Shown here: positions 14,401 through 23,340 of the stretch, one piece after another
Numbering within the stretch: position 1 is the first letter of the stretch
Layout of the letters: every line of letters begins with the position of its first letter
Source of the DNA: Oasisia sp. SBJ-2009
Taxonomy: Eukaryota > Annelida > Polychaeta > Sabellida > Siboglinidae
Reading direction: 5' to 3'
Assembly: GCA_964017155.1 (NCBI GenBank)
Contig: OZ024861.1
Span: 34,585,324 to 34,649,323 of the forward strand
Length of the DNA stretch: 64,000 nt
Made by a program: the position numbers and the translations under genes
Notes under the pieces: generated by a model
What the model saw: only the letters and a program-made list of their open reading frames with translations
Databases searched by the model: none
Told to the model about the DNA's origin: nothing

Positions 14401-17400
14401 ATAGAATGACTCAAATATCATCGATAAACTGAGTTGAACTTGCTTGGTTGGTAAAGTGAATCAAACTTACTTAGGAAAGTAACTCTTCCTTACTTGGCAG
14501 TGACTCTGCCTGCCGTGTAAAGTCACGCAGAAGTGACATTGATACTGCGGCATACCTAGAACTCATGACGTAACAACTAATCCTAACATGGCAAAATGAC
14601 TAAAACAAAAAAATTACAACTAAAAAATTATTGGCTGGGTTAATGTGGTATGGCAGAGTGGCTAAAATATGAATGTGAAAGATGCTCAAACTTGTAGTTT
14701 TATGTGATTGTTAGCCCAAGTCACCTGGAAATAGGACAGAGACTAGGTAACATGGCGTAGACTTATATGGCAGAAGAATAGGTAGATCTTGTATAAAAAC
14801 AAGGCATACTTATACTCAGTATTAGGACAATATAGCATCACTAAACCCAAAACCTAATAAAGTAAGCTGAAGCGTGATTTTATTAATCTACATATTTACA
14901 CAACTCCAACATGGTAGATTTATCACAACAGACATACAATCTTGGTGGGTGATAACTTCTGCTAAGCAGGTAAAGCAATCACGACTCAGTTGACCATACA
15001 GATAAATGATGGTTACGTGACAAAATTACTCAAAACATCAAGGGTGTTGAATAACCATCTAAGGTTAAGAAATGTGACACAAATCAATGTGCAGCTTAAA
15101 CTCTTTAGAAGTCTCCTTTCAAAAACAGCAAAATAAAACAATTGGCAGAATGAGAAATCAACCACCTGTCTAGAAGGAAGTCAAAGACCTGCCTAGAAAC
15201 TGGCACCAAATCAAAACAGAATTGGTACTGATAGGATTAGATGAGAATCTTGGCAAAGACAGAGGAGTAATGTCTAGGGTAGAAGATGTGTTAAAGCTGT
15301 CCCACAGAAATGATTACTGCTAATAAAACGTGTATAGAAAATGGTAATCAAATGGTCAGTTGAACAGCACAGAACAATTGGAAACCATTGTGACTGTGTA
15401 AGGGGAAAGTGAACATAATTATTATATTTGATGAGTTGATAGTAACATTATTATTGTGAAGGAAAATGTAGATAATCTGTAAAAACATATAGCATTTAAA
15501 ATGATGAGAGAACACTTGATGAATGAAACATGCTAGTTCTACAAGCTAAGAACAACTGAAGCATTCCACTAATTATTTCATCTCAGTACAGTTAGTGTAT
15601 GACATGCTGTCCAGTCCACAGATGCACACCATGTGGCAGATCTGTTCACAGCAAAGGCACAAAATCCTAGGCAAAATGGCCAAAATCAGACATATAACTG
15701 CTAAATACTCAGGCACATATAAGCAGTCTTACACTACATTATAGTTTAGTTTACATTATACCAGAAAGTTGGGTTGTGATTTTTACTAGTCAAACATTAT
15801 TACGGTATCTTCTACACATCTTTCTAATTCCTAGAATTGGAACATAGAAGTGTAATTATAAGAGGTCAGGTGTGTGCACAACTCTTTGTAATACAAATTT
15901 TGGTTCAATGTTGGTATACGTTCTCACAAAGTCCTAAAACACTGAGGTATTGGTTCAAATAATAAACTTGCAAAATGTTTAGATAATACACACATTCCCT
16001 ATCAGATAGCATGGTTTTCTTAACCAGAACGTCTTCATAATGCTTATGCAACACTGAACTCAGCCTTTCAAAAGCTCCAAACAACTCCCTTTTCACCTCA
16101 AAATATTTACATCTAAAACAGCGGGAATTCTATATTATACCAGCTTTGTGTGTGTTGTGAAATATGATAAACAGCCACACAGCAAAAACAACAAAATCTT
16201 TTTTGGACTCTGCAAACATTGACCCCCACACCCTTTCTTGATTACGATACACTCAAATAAATTGTTTCTTAGGTTTACAAAGTAAATGTTATTCTGGTTA
16301 TACAGATTTGTAAGTGTAGTGGTCATATGCGTAAGATAAATTGAAGCCTCAAACAATAGCATGTGTTAGTTGTTAGTGACACCAGTAGTGTGCACATTAT
16401 GTGCTTGCTTGCTAGGTGCAAACCAAATGCAAACGCTTGATTTGAGGTAAGATGCAGCAAGACAAAAACTTAATAAAAATATTGCACTAAATATTGAGAC
16501 AGTACAATAACAGCCCATGTGAATTATCTGCAGTATCATTTTAGTAGCACTGAAGTGAAAGGCAGGTTATTTAGAAACATTTGTACAGACCTGTGAAGCC
16601 TTACCCAGGTCTCATATAGCCTACAGCCTTACAGGGTGTGTCATTTTTGTACAGCCCTCAAAGCTGGTGTTGATGTTTGACCCAACCAGGTGACACTGAG
16701 GTCAACCCCCTTGGCTGTAGGCCTGTCTATGTACAACGTGGTGTCAATGTACACCATACCTTTGTTGTACAGGGAATGTGTGGCAAGTGTACTAAAACTA
16801 TACATGGGTCATTCCATGTCAAATTATTGGATAATACCACACACAATTATCTTATCTCTTATATGTCTTAACCAGATAATTTGCAAATAACTTAATCTAA
16901 ATGTTTAGCTTTCTACTCATAATAGTTTGTGAAATATAATTTTTGCGACGTTACATAAGCTTGTCTTTACACAGAAATAGGTGACATTATATTTCTGGCA
17001 GTTGTAGATTCAGTAACAAATACGGTTAGAACACTGAAGCTGCTTGTGTTTAGAGTTTACTAACTATAACCTGTAGATAGAATATCCACTTAGATTTGAT
17101 TCATACATTAGATGATTGTACATTTGGAGCTTTGGAAACTTTGTAAATTCACAGTTGACATTTGGCAAAGTACCATTTCTGAGGCCTAAACTTGTGTACC
17201 AGGCACATGTCACCAGCAGTGTAATAATAGATTTATATGCATTTGGGTGACAAATAATGGACATATCGTTTCTCAGAAAAAATTCAGTTTCATATGTTTG
17301 TTTTTAATCTCCAATTATAAACTTCATTCCAATATTTAAAACTACTGTCTGTATGATTCTAGTAACACTGTGACATATCTTTTCTGTAAACTTGTCTCAT

Positions 17401-20363
17401 GCCACACGACAGTTCAGTGTTGTCACACAGATAACCAGTGTAACATTGAATAATGGTAGATCTCAGTAGTATGATATACTTCACTTGGTATGATGTAAAT
17501 GTAATATATGAACTGTTGCCTCTAGGTATGATACCAGTGATGCCAATGGGCATGATGCCACCCCATCCAATGGTGATGCAAGGCATGCCACCACCTGGGA
17601 TGCCACCAGTCGGGGGCTTAATGCCAGGTATGCCACCAGGCATGCCGCCTGTGCCAAGAGGAATGCCAGGCGGAGTGCCGCCACCAGTGATGCTGACCAA
17701 CATGATGCGACCTCCCCCTAGCTCAGGGGCCACCATCCTCACCATGGCTACCTCTCAGGTAACTCCCCCTAGTTCAGGGGCCACCATCCTCACCATGGCT
17801 ACCTCTCGGGTAACTCCCCCTAGTTCAGGGGCCACCATCCTCACCATGGCTACCTCTCGGGTAACTCCCCCTAGTTCAGGGGCCACCATCCTCACCATGG
17901 CTACCTCTCAGGTAACTCCCCCTAGCTCAGGGCCACCATCCTCATCATGGCTACCTCTCAGGTAACCCCCCCCCCTAGCTCAGGGGCCACCATCCTCACC
18001 ATGGCTACCTCTCAGGTAACTCCCCCTAGCTCAGGGGCCACCATCCGCACCATAGCTTACGTCTCAGGTAACTCCCCCCTAGCTCAGGGGCCACCATCCT
18101 CACCATGGCTACCTCTCAGGTAACTCCCCCTAGCTCAGGGGCTACCATCCTCACCATGGCTACATCTCAGTTAACACCTGCACACACAATGTTTTGGGAG
18201 TTGATAGTGAAATCCTGTGATTTTTCAAACACAAATAGACAGACTATGGAACGCTGTTGCTGGTAACTTGGAAATGTTACTGGACAATGTGCTTGCTATA
18301 ATTGGTCTTGAATGTTTAGAAATGCTTAATCTCTTAGGTTTAGTTCCATGATAAGTAATTTACCAAGAAAGTTATTTTTTCAAAACCAAATATTATATTT
18401 TGTCTCAAACTTTTTATGGTATAAATTATATATCCCACATGTACTACCTGGAACATGTTATGTGAGAGACCACCTACAATGGGGTAGTCTAGTGTTATGA
18501 ATAATCTTTCAAAAACTACATGTACTTCCTCTCGTATATCTCACTAACTTGTTTTGGCGAGCATACATCTCCAGCTGCACCCAAAATATGTAATGAACTT
18601 CTATTTCATGAAAATTATTTGAATATATGATCATCTTTCATAAAAAATCAACAATGTATTTGTTTGAGATTGCTTTTAATTCCCTACATTTCTGATGGTA
18701 TCTTGCTCTAATGATGGCTCCTTATGCAGGCGTCATATCTGCCTCGTGGTTCTTGTTTGTTCCGTTCTGGTAGATGTATAAACCGTATGTAATAAAGTTG
18801 TTTATGTTCTGCCTTCAGGGCACCATCACCGGCCTGTCATCGGCTGCCCCCAGTCACACGAGTGGGCTACAACTGGCCCAGGCCATCCAGAACATTGTCA
18901 GCAACTCCGCATCGGTGAACCACGACGCACAGGCCAACACACCCGGCATGATTCGCCCCTTTGTGTCCCAGCCGCCCCACTCAGCCTTCAACCCCAACAT
19001 GCCACCCCCAGGATTTGCCGGCATGATACCCGGCATGACCATGACCCGCATGTCCCAGGCCGGACCCCGTCCACTCATGCTCCCCCCGCAACATATGCCT
19101 CCACCAGGGGGCGACACTGCAAAAGGTCAGCCGGAGAGTGACCGGTGGTCCCCGGGTCAACCCGAGCGGATAGATGGCGCCAGTGGTGGTCGCCGGAGCG
19201 TGGACGATGCGGATGACCGGCGGAATCACCGAGAGGATGACCACCGCTTCCCTGACCGCAAGTCTGGCAGTGACCGGGACAGGGAGAGGGAGAGTCTGCT
19301 GGAGATGGAGGAGGAGGAGGGCCGGAGAGGACCGCCCAGTGGAGGTGGCCGGTCACCTCGCATGGTCAGTGCACTCATGTCAGCTATGTCCAACGATCCC
19401 AGACAGGCAGGTCCCGGTGGTATGGGACCACTCGGTATCAATGGTCCCATGCTGGGAGGACCGGCGAGTATGAGTCCTGGCGGCCGCGGCGGACCAGGAC
19501 CCGTCAGGCTACTTGGCAACCAGCCAAGGGCACCGATGCTGGGCTTCCGGGGCCCACCCAGCTTGTTTGGCCCACCGGGACGGGGCGGGTTCATGCCGCC
19601 CAGGTTCGAGCGGGCTGACATGGCGAGACCACCAATAAGAATGAGAGGGGAAGACGGACCGAGGGATCTGTTCCCAGGGCCGCCCCAGGGCCCGCCTGGC
19701 GACCCACGCTTCATGTTCCGTGGAGGGTTCGGGGGTCTGCGTGGTCCAGCCTTCAGGGGACCGTCCGAGCGCCCTCCAGGACCGTTCCCAGGTGGGCCAG
19801 TGCCCAACCTAGCAGACATGCCACCCATGCCCCGCTTTGGAGGCCCCCCACGGGACAGTGAGCGGGACAGGTTTGGCCACGACCACGGTGAGCCCGAGGG
19901 CAACAGGGGTCCATTTAGACGGGGTGACTCCCACGACCGCCACCCACGGGATGAGCGCAGTGAACATATGAATAATGGCGGCAGTCACCGTGACCGTCGT
20001 GATAGTGACCACCGTGACGGTGATCATCGGGATGATCATCGTCGTGATGGTGACCGTCGCGATGGTGACCGTCGTGACGATCATCGTCGTGATGGTGATC
20101 GTCGTGATGGCGACCGCCGCGAAGGGCGTGATGGACCACGACGATCACGCTGGGGCAACTGGCAGGCGGAAAACACTGACGAGTCTATCACTGGCAAGGA
20201 CAGCGAACACACTGCTGTGGACGGTGGCGGCTGTCTTGACGGTGCGGGTGACAGCGGTGTAGAGGTGACAGCTAAAGACACTAAGGTTGAGCCGTCAAAA
20301 GAGGAGCTGCCCGTCCCAGCAGACAGCTCATCAACATCTCCACCGGCCGTAGCCGCTCAGTGA
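515..20363 (+). CDS. SCAF8/SCAF4-like: SCAF4/SCAF8-like CTD-associated RS/RRM protein, 3' part of gene (12 exons)
   Basis: Spliced model: 515-736, 2648-2748, 5016-5364, 6257-6390, 7429-7515, 7710-7810, 7993-8093, 8782-8889, 12796-12964, 14060-14227, 17526-17758, 18819-20363. All phases agree and the total is 3,318 nt including the stop (1,105 codons). The order of domains matches SCAF4/SCAF8: Gln-rich segment, acidic FDYG motif, RS-rich block, one RRM beginning TLWLGHL with IPPRGCAYVCL, the WDVD.GVTY.PWE and GGMID segment just after it, then a long Met/Pro/Gly-rich and Arg/Asp-rich tail. The N-terminal CTD-interacting domain must lie upstream of base 1. Family knowledge: nuclear proteins that bind phosphorylated RNA polymerase II CTD and nascent RNA and suppress early polyadenylation. 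SCAF4 and SCAF8 cannot be told apart here; an invertebrate probably has one pro-orthologue. Confidence 0.9.
1144..2195. mobile_element. piggyBac-like non-autonomous element (TTAA target site)
   Basis: Intron sequence 1,148-2,191 is bounded by 15-bp perfect terminal inverted repeats, CCCTGCAGGTGACCA on the left and its complement at 2,177-2,191 on the right. TTAA flanks it on both sides (1,144-1,147 and 2,192-2,195). TTAA duplication with CCC...GGG ends is the hallmark of the piggyBac superfamily. No transposase frame is present, so it is a deletion derivative or MITE. The interior includes a GC-rich patch around 1,525-1,580. Confidence 0.75.
2648..2748 (+). CDS. SCAF4/8-like exon b: acidic FDYG segment
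   Basis: Acceptor CTGCTGTAG and donor GA|GTAAGT; 101 nt, phase 0 to 2. It encodes KLLEFDYGESDDEDDKKD followed by a polar run. The FDY-plus-acidic motif is characteristic of SCAF4/SCAF8 between the Gln-rich region and the RS block. Confidence 0.85.
2749..5015 (+). other. Intron b-c of the SCAF4/8-like gene
   Basis: Mostly AT-rich with no coding pattern. A CpG-richer patch at about 3,700-4,000 differs in composition and may be an old insertion, but I found no terminal repeats. The last 75 nt contain a duplicated splice-acceptor segment (see the entry at 4,941). Confidence 0.5.
4941..5034 (+). repeat. Tandem duplication of a splice-acceptor segment
   Basis: Units 4,941-4,986 and 4,987-5,034 both begin TGAGTGACTCAT and both contain TTGTAGCAAC followed by similar exon-like sequence. 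The second holds the real acceptor (exon from 5,016). The first holds a decoy acceptor at 4,969. Confidence 0.7.
5016..5364 (+). CDS. SCAF4/8-like exon c: polyglutamine exon
   Basis: Acceptor CTCCTTGTAG and donor CCAG|GTGGGT; 349 nt, phase 2 to 0. It starts NVQNLLNDPSILQHI, then has two long CAG/CAA-coded Gln tracts separated by a repeated HDFMAAQ block, so the Gln expansion included an internal duplication. It ends FYMGDQ. The donor is the origin of the intronic minisatellite that follows at once. Confidence 0.85.
5365..5920 (+). repeat. Minisatellite seeded on the exon c splice donor
   Basis: It starts exactly at the intron's first base. Early units of 29-30 bp begin at 5,365, 5,394, 5,423, 5,452, 5,482, 5,511 and 5,541 with GTGGGTGG or a close variant. 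They often end GGGGACCAG, copying the last bases of exon c. Ten 34-bp units then begin at 5,581 and every 34 bp to 5,887, each carrying TAGGTAAGTGGGTGG, a near-perfect 5' splice-site consensus. Confidence 0.92.
6257..6390 (+). CDS. SCAF4/8-like exon d
   Basis: Acceptor GGAGACAG (weak polypyrimidine tract made of a TTG run) and donor CTAG|GTACGT; 134 nt, phase 0 to 2. It encodes MGMRGPPPSVQPLMDQDI, an acidic DDDMPEDDRRE and KSSRRHSRS, leading into the RS block. The acceptor choice is the least certain one in this gene; frame continuity supports it. Confidence 0.75.
6811..7030 (+). mobile_element. tRNA-derived SINE remnant
   Basis: An A-box-like GGAGTGGCTAGAGC (6,822-6,835) and a B-box-like GGTTTGAATCC (6,862-6,872) sit at tRNA-like spacing. 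They are followed by a core containing GCTCCAGTTCACTCAGCTGTA, also present in the SINE at 55.3 kb. It is degenerate and inside an intron, not a functional tRNA gene. Outer limits are approximate. Confidence 0.6.
7429..7515 (+). CDS. SCAF4/8-like exon e: RS-rich block
   Basis: Acceptor CTCACTGTAG and donor CAAG|GTAAGT; 87 nt, phase 2 to 2. It encodes SPKRRRRSRSRSRDRRRR followed by a second SRSRD unit, an arginine-serine domain typical of splicing and CTD-associated factors. The exon itself is a short near-repeat of RSRSRDRRRR. Confidence 0.88.
7710..7810 (+). CDS. SCAF4/8-like exon f: basic-acidic linker before the RRM
   Basis: Acceptor GACCCCCAG and donor AGCA|GTGAGT; 101 nt, phase 2 to 1. 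It encodes alternating Arg/Glu residues (DREKREREREKK-like), then GLPPLKENNLS, matching the KKGLPP segment just ahead of the RRM in SCAF8. Confidence 0.87.
7993..8093 (+). CDS. SCAF4/8-like exon g: first half of the RRM
   Basis: Acceptor TTACTTTCAG and donor CAC|GTAAGC; 101 nt, phase 1 to 0. It encodes CTRTLWLGHLAKQTMEEDL then RKELESYGEVDSIH, the beta1-alpha1-beta2 part of an RRM. The RNP2 position is TLWLGHL. Confidence 0.9.
8160..8424. repeat. TA/TATG microsatellites in intron g-h
   Basis: TATG/TA-rich tracts at about 8,163-8,235 and a pure TA run at about 8,393-8,424, separated by AT-rich sequence containing a repeated TTATAGTTCACTTAT. Confidence 0.8.
8782..8889 (+). CDS. SCAF4/8-like exon h: second half of the RRM (RNP1)
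   Basis: Acceptor CCTTCCAG and donor AAG|GTGAGT; 108 nt, phase 0 to 0. It begins LIPPRGCAYVCLSLRRDAA, the strongly conserved SCAF-type RNP1 region (RGCAYV in place of the usual GFGFV), and continues ALDRL.GAKLMGNTLK. Confidence 0.92.
8890..12795 (+). other. Intron h-i of the SCAF4/8-like gene
   Basis: 3.9 kb of AT-rich intron. No coding exon fits here: the flanking exons join directly in phase 0 and complete the RRM. Two adjacent perfect hairpins lie at 11,996-12,043; nothing else is recognised. Confidence 0.6.
11996..12043. repeat. Pair of adjacent short perfect hairpins
   Basis: CTAAACAC/GTGTTTAG with a 4-nt loop (11,996-12,015), then CAGAAACGAC/GTCGTTTCTG with a 5-nt loop (12,019-12,043), separated by 3 nt. 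Function unknown. Confidence 0.6.
12796..12964 (+). CDS. SCAF4/8-like exon i: RRM end and WDVD/GGMID segment
   Basis: Acceptor CACCCTGAAG (an AAG acceptor chosen because it completes the RRM) and donor AAGA|GTAAGT; 169 nt, phase 0 to 1. It encodes AAWAPGTGVK, then NWDVDMGVTYVPWEEM and VGGMIDNDSLP, matching the post-RRM motif that is diagnostic of SCAF4/SCAF8. It follows the longest intron (3.9 kb). Confidence 0.9.
14060..14227 (+). CDS. SCAF4/8-like exon j
   Basis: Acceptor TGGTTCCAG and donor CCGG|GTAAGG; 168 nt, phase 1 to 1. It encodes TSSEDDGELKAPSDTMETV followed by a Pro/Met/Gln-rich stretch. No domain is recognised; low-complexity tail region. Confidence 0.82.
14228..17525 (+). other. 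Intron j-k of the SCAF4/8-like gene
   Basis: 3.3 kb. The first 350 nt carry degenerate repeats built around AAGTGACTCAAA (see the entry at 14,310). The rest is AT-rich without recognised elements. Confidence 0.5.
14310..14510. repeat. Degenerate TGACTCA-containing repeat
   Basis: About five intact copies of TGACTCAAA spaced roughly 17-30 bp, interspersed with CATGGCAAAG-like words and decaying downstream. TGACTCA is the AP-1 consensus, but here it may simply be the repeat core. Confidence 0.6.
17526..17758 (+). CDS. SCAF4/8-like exon k: Met/Pro/Gly-rich, with repeated 3' splice options
   Basis: Acceptor TTGCCTCTAG; first possible donor CTCAG|GTAACT at 17,759; 233 nt, phase 1 to 0. It encodes MIPVMPMGMMPPHPMVMQ and many PPGMP units. 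The last 51 nt (including PPSSGATILTMATSQ) are the seed of a downstream array that copies both coding sequence and donor, so the exon could be 51, 102 or 153 nt longer without breaking frame. Confidence 0.82.
17708..18176 (+). repeat. 51-bp minisatellite duplicating the exon k end plus donor
   Basis: About nine units. Each contains coding-like sequence (VTPPSSGATILTMATS) followed by CTCAG or CTCGG and GTAAC. GT donors fall at 17,759, 17,810, 17,861, 17,912, 17,962, 18,016, 18,068 and 18,120; the last unit has TTAAC instead. The first four junctions keep the frame to exon l; a 1-bp loss in the next unit breaks it. Confidence 0.92.
18819..20363 (+). CDS. SCAF4/8-like terminal exon
   Basis: Acceptor CTGCCTTCAG; phase 0; stop TGA at 20,361-20,363. 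514 codons, GC-rich compared with the introns. Segments in order: GTITGLSSAAPSH; a Met/Pro-rich run; an Arg/Asp/Glu stretch (DRDRERESLLEMEEEE); a Gly/Pro/Arg-rich region (FRGPPSLFGPPGRGGFM); imperfect RRDGD/RDDHR repeats from about 19,985 to 20,125; and an acidic Ser/Thr-rich C-terminus. It looks intrinsically disordered, as SCAF tails are. Long antisense reading frames here are shadows of the codon bias. Confidence 0.9.
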   Translation, partial: GTITGLSSAAPSHTSGLQLAQAIQNIVSNSASVNHDAQANTPGMIRPFVSQPPHSAFNPNMPPPGFAGMIPGMTMTRMSQAGPRPLMLPPQHMPPPGGDTAKGQPESDRWSPGQPERIDGASGGRRSVDDADDRRNHREDDHRFPDRKSGSDRDRERESLLEMEEEEGRRGPPSGGGRSPRMVSALMSAMSNDPRQAGPGGMGPLGINGPMLGGPASMSPGGRGGPGPVRLLGNQPRAPMLGFRGPPSLFGPPGRGGFMPPRFERADMARPPIRMRGEDGPRDLFPGPPQGPPGDPRFMFRGGFGGLRGPAFRGPSERPPGPFPGGPVPNLADMPPMPRFGGPPRDSERDRFGHDHGEPEGNRGPFRRGDSHDRHPRDERSEHMNNGGSHRDRRDSDHRDGDHRDDHRRDGDRRDGDRRDDHRRDGDRRDGDRREGRDGPRRSRWGNWQAENTDESITGKDSEHTAVDGGGCLDGAGDSGVEVTAKDTKVEPSKEELPVPADSSSTSPPAVAAQ

Positions 20364-21300
20364 ATCTGGATCCTGGATCCTGGAGCATACATCTTCTGAG
20401 ACACGTTACCCTGGGAAGTCGCACATCACAACACGCAAACAGTTTCGCTGTCACGTTTCCAGAATCGTTAGTATGGACATTTGTAGTGACATTTGTAAAT
20501 GAACACTTGTCTTTTACAGTGAATGTTGACAAAAAGCATCTTGCATATGCTCCACTATGGTGATGTGGATATATGCTCTTGTGGAAACTATCCACGAACT
20601 GGAATAATTAATTTATTCATCGAAAACTATAATTTTTTATGACGAACTTATTGTTCGTTTACATCAGTTCTGTCAAAGTCTGACTCCGCCATAAACTGCC
20701 GCTAGTTTATCACGTGGTTCGTTTGGTAATATAAAATCTTTAGATTTGTTTATACTCCTTGTGGTGTGAATATTCTGTGTATCCAAAATTTATCTGAAGT
20801 TACTTGTGCTATCATGACATTTCGCAAAAAAAATGAGATGTGTATCAAATCTAAGTGTGATGTTTTAGGCTGGAATATGTAGACGGATGCGACCAACAAA
20901 ACGCTCCTCGTCTTTTGTGTGTTAATATTCTAACCATATTGTTGGAGTGTGTAAGTCATAAGAGAAAACGCCAGAAGGTCTTTCACATGTGATAGCTCAA
21001 GTTTGTTGCTCTTTCAACTATAGATATATATAAGAACGTGTTTTAATTTTTGAGGTGTTTCCTTTTCGCTGTTCTTGTTTCTCGTCTGATGGTGTCAATG
21101 GATAGTGTGGACTGGGAATGATGCGCAGGACTTTGCCCTTGTTGATGTCACCGATGCTGGGAGTGAACAAGCACACGATCACAGCATATCGAGAGATGTG
21201 CTTGGTCATTATTTACTTGAGTTCTATGCATTGTCAATTGTTCAAGTGTAATGAATGTCCGCTTTAAATAAACTTAGTGTGTGTATGTGCATCGCTTGAT
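20364..21300 (+). other. SCAF4/8-like 3' untranslated region
   Basis: AT-rich sequence after the stop with no further coding pattern. The AATAAA at 21,267-21,272 is followed by a GT-rich stretch (GTGTGTATGTG), so cleavage near 21,285-21,300 is likely. The end is inferred. Confidence 0.6.
21267..21272 (+). terminator. Polyadenylation signal AATAAA of the SCAF4/8-like gene
   Basis: Canonical hexamer about 900 nt after the stop with a GT-rich downstream element. It is the best-supported signal in the 3' UTR. Confidence 0.6.
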
Positions 21301-21851
21301 GATTTATTGATTCATCGCACCATGAGAAAATATAAAATGTTTATGCATGGTGGACAGAATTTGAGTTGCGTGTCACCCATTACAGTTACCCGATAATTTT
21401 GCATACTAGAATTGCATAGGGAAAATAATAATACAATTGCTGTTGCTATTCCGTATTTTTAGTAGTAATAGTCACAGTTCATTATGTCCCAGCATTCTGA
21501 TCAAAAGGGCACTATTTGTACAAGCCGTAACTACATATAATTATATATGCTACACATGACAGATGTGTTGAGTAGCCTACTCTCTATATATGTATGTGTA
21601 TCAATGTATATTTCAAATTATTGTGAGTGTAGGCTCTCTCTCTATATATATAGAGAGAGAGAATTTTATTGTAGTTGTGGGAAATTGGAAATAATTTATA
21701 CGTTGATTATTTTGAATAAATATAAAAAAACTATCCAACAAAATAGATCAGCTTTAGCTTAATTTCATTAAAAAAATTGGGTTAAATGCACACTGGTCAT
21801 TTGATGGACAATGACCACACTGATGCAGTTCTGAGTACTGTTCCATTAAGC
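21300..21851. other. Intergenic, AT-rich
   Basis: No gene seen. It contains a perfect palindrome at about 21,634-21,661 made of a CT run, a TA run and a GA run (cruciform-prone). Confidence 0.6.
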
Positions 21852-23180
21852 GCTAAATTATTAGGGCCTTTTCAAAACGGGTTTACCACCTTTTTGTCTA
21901 TGTGTTTGTAATGCCATTCTGCATCACTTCCACTAAAAAGAAGGCAGATATAATTTTTTAAATTATGTTTTAGATCACTTTAATGCCGTCGACTCAACGT
22001 AAATAAGCCGATGTCAGCTAGCGCATGCCAGACGCATCAAGGCCACAAAGGCGATGTCTTGCGTGTGCATTGCGAAGTCAAAAAAAATATTTTATAAATT
22101 TATCCTTAAAAGAAATAAATCTGCATTATACAGAATTCATACAAATTAATGATGTAGCCTTAGTTTTGGGATATTCACAAATCGCAAGATATCGTCTTTA
22201 CGGTCGTGATGCGTCTGGGGAGCACTAACTGCTCACGCCCTGTCACATCGGCTTATTACTAGTTATTTAAGTCAAGTGACGGCATTAAATTGATCTAAAG
22301 GTAAACACAATCAAACAAAGTATAATATATATTTATATCTGCCTTCTTTTTTACAGCGGAAGTGATGCGGAACGACATTACAAACATACAAATTGAAAAA
22401 CGTGGTAAACCGTTTTCAAAAGGCCCTGATAATTTAGGCCAGTTAACTGGAAGATTACCCAAATCTGTAGTGTAGACGTAGTCAGAAGCCAAAGGGCAAG
22501 ACACTATCACTACCATCATCTTGATAGTCACGCCAGGCGAGGCCACGCCGACGGGTTGACGTTGGCGTTGCCAATGCAAATTAGAAAACTAAAACTTAGT
22601 GTCATTTTGCAGCGTAAATAATTCATGCCAACAAAATGCAAATCACCTGATTGTGAGTAGTAATAGTAGATCTACATCGTGTGTATTAGCTGACCTTTGT
22701 AAGTTATATGTAAGTCATTCGTTTCGTTGTAAAATGTGTTGCAATTTTACGAAACGCTCGTGAAAACACATCGTCTGCTGACTATTGCGCCATCTGGCGA
22801 ATGGTTTATACATAATAATAATAATGTTTTTAATATCCGGTAGATGGCGGGTTGATTATTTATAACCAATGGAAATTCATCGACTGGTTACTGCGTATCT
22901 GACATTAACCTAATTAAATTTCTCCTAAAGATAGCCTCGGTAACTAGGGCCGTGGTTATAGTTAGCCAATAGTAGCCATCGTTACATAATGTCGTGTCGT
23001 ATTGCAAAGAATCGGGTAAATGCAATGACGCGCCAAAAATCAGTAAATATTTATCTATCGTTCTGAAAATATCGGTACGACACTAAAACCCAATCCAAAG
23101 CAAAGGTGAAATTATACATTTGCTGACAATTTATTAAGGTCTTAGCCTACCGAACATCACCTTTTCAGGTGTTTTATGTA
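21852..23180. mobile_element. Fold-back (long inverted repeat) element, copy A
   Basis: Left arm about 21,852-22,035 and right arm about 22,205-22,440 are imperfect reverse complements. Examples are AGGGCCTTTTCAAAACGG with its complement near 22,410-22,428, and TTTAATGCCGTC with its complement near 22,272. The central spacer is about 170 bp. Downstream sequence to about 23,180 is found in reverse orientation at 46,245-46,905, so it belongs to the same family. No transposase seen. Confidence 0.7.
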
Positions 23181-23199
23181 TAATAAATAAAGTATATTC

Positions 23200-23340
23200 A
23201 TAGTGTAGTAGGCCGTAGGCGTAGGCGTAGCAGTAGCACTAGCAGTGCCGGGGTTAGCATAGCCATGCATAGCCCCGCTATACCGTAGACGTAGTATACG
23301 GCATAGCCATAGGCATAGCCATAGGCTAGCGCACCGGCGA
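23200..23340. repeat. Degenerate CATAGCC/CGTAGGC simple repeat
   Basis: Hexamer-like words GTAGGC, CATAGCC and CGTAGA recur through this stretch next to fold-back copy A. Similar GGCTATGCCTAGGC words occur inside copy B near 46,987-47,005. Confidence 0.6.

Noticed and set aside
19075..20281. Several antisense and alternative-frame open frames of 60-225 codons over the SCAF terminal exon
   Set aside because: The exon is GC-rich with Gly/Pro/Arg codons, which suppress stops on the other strand. None resembles a known protein, and the sense frame continues the phased gene.
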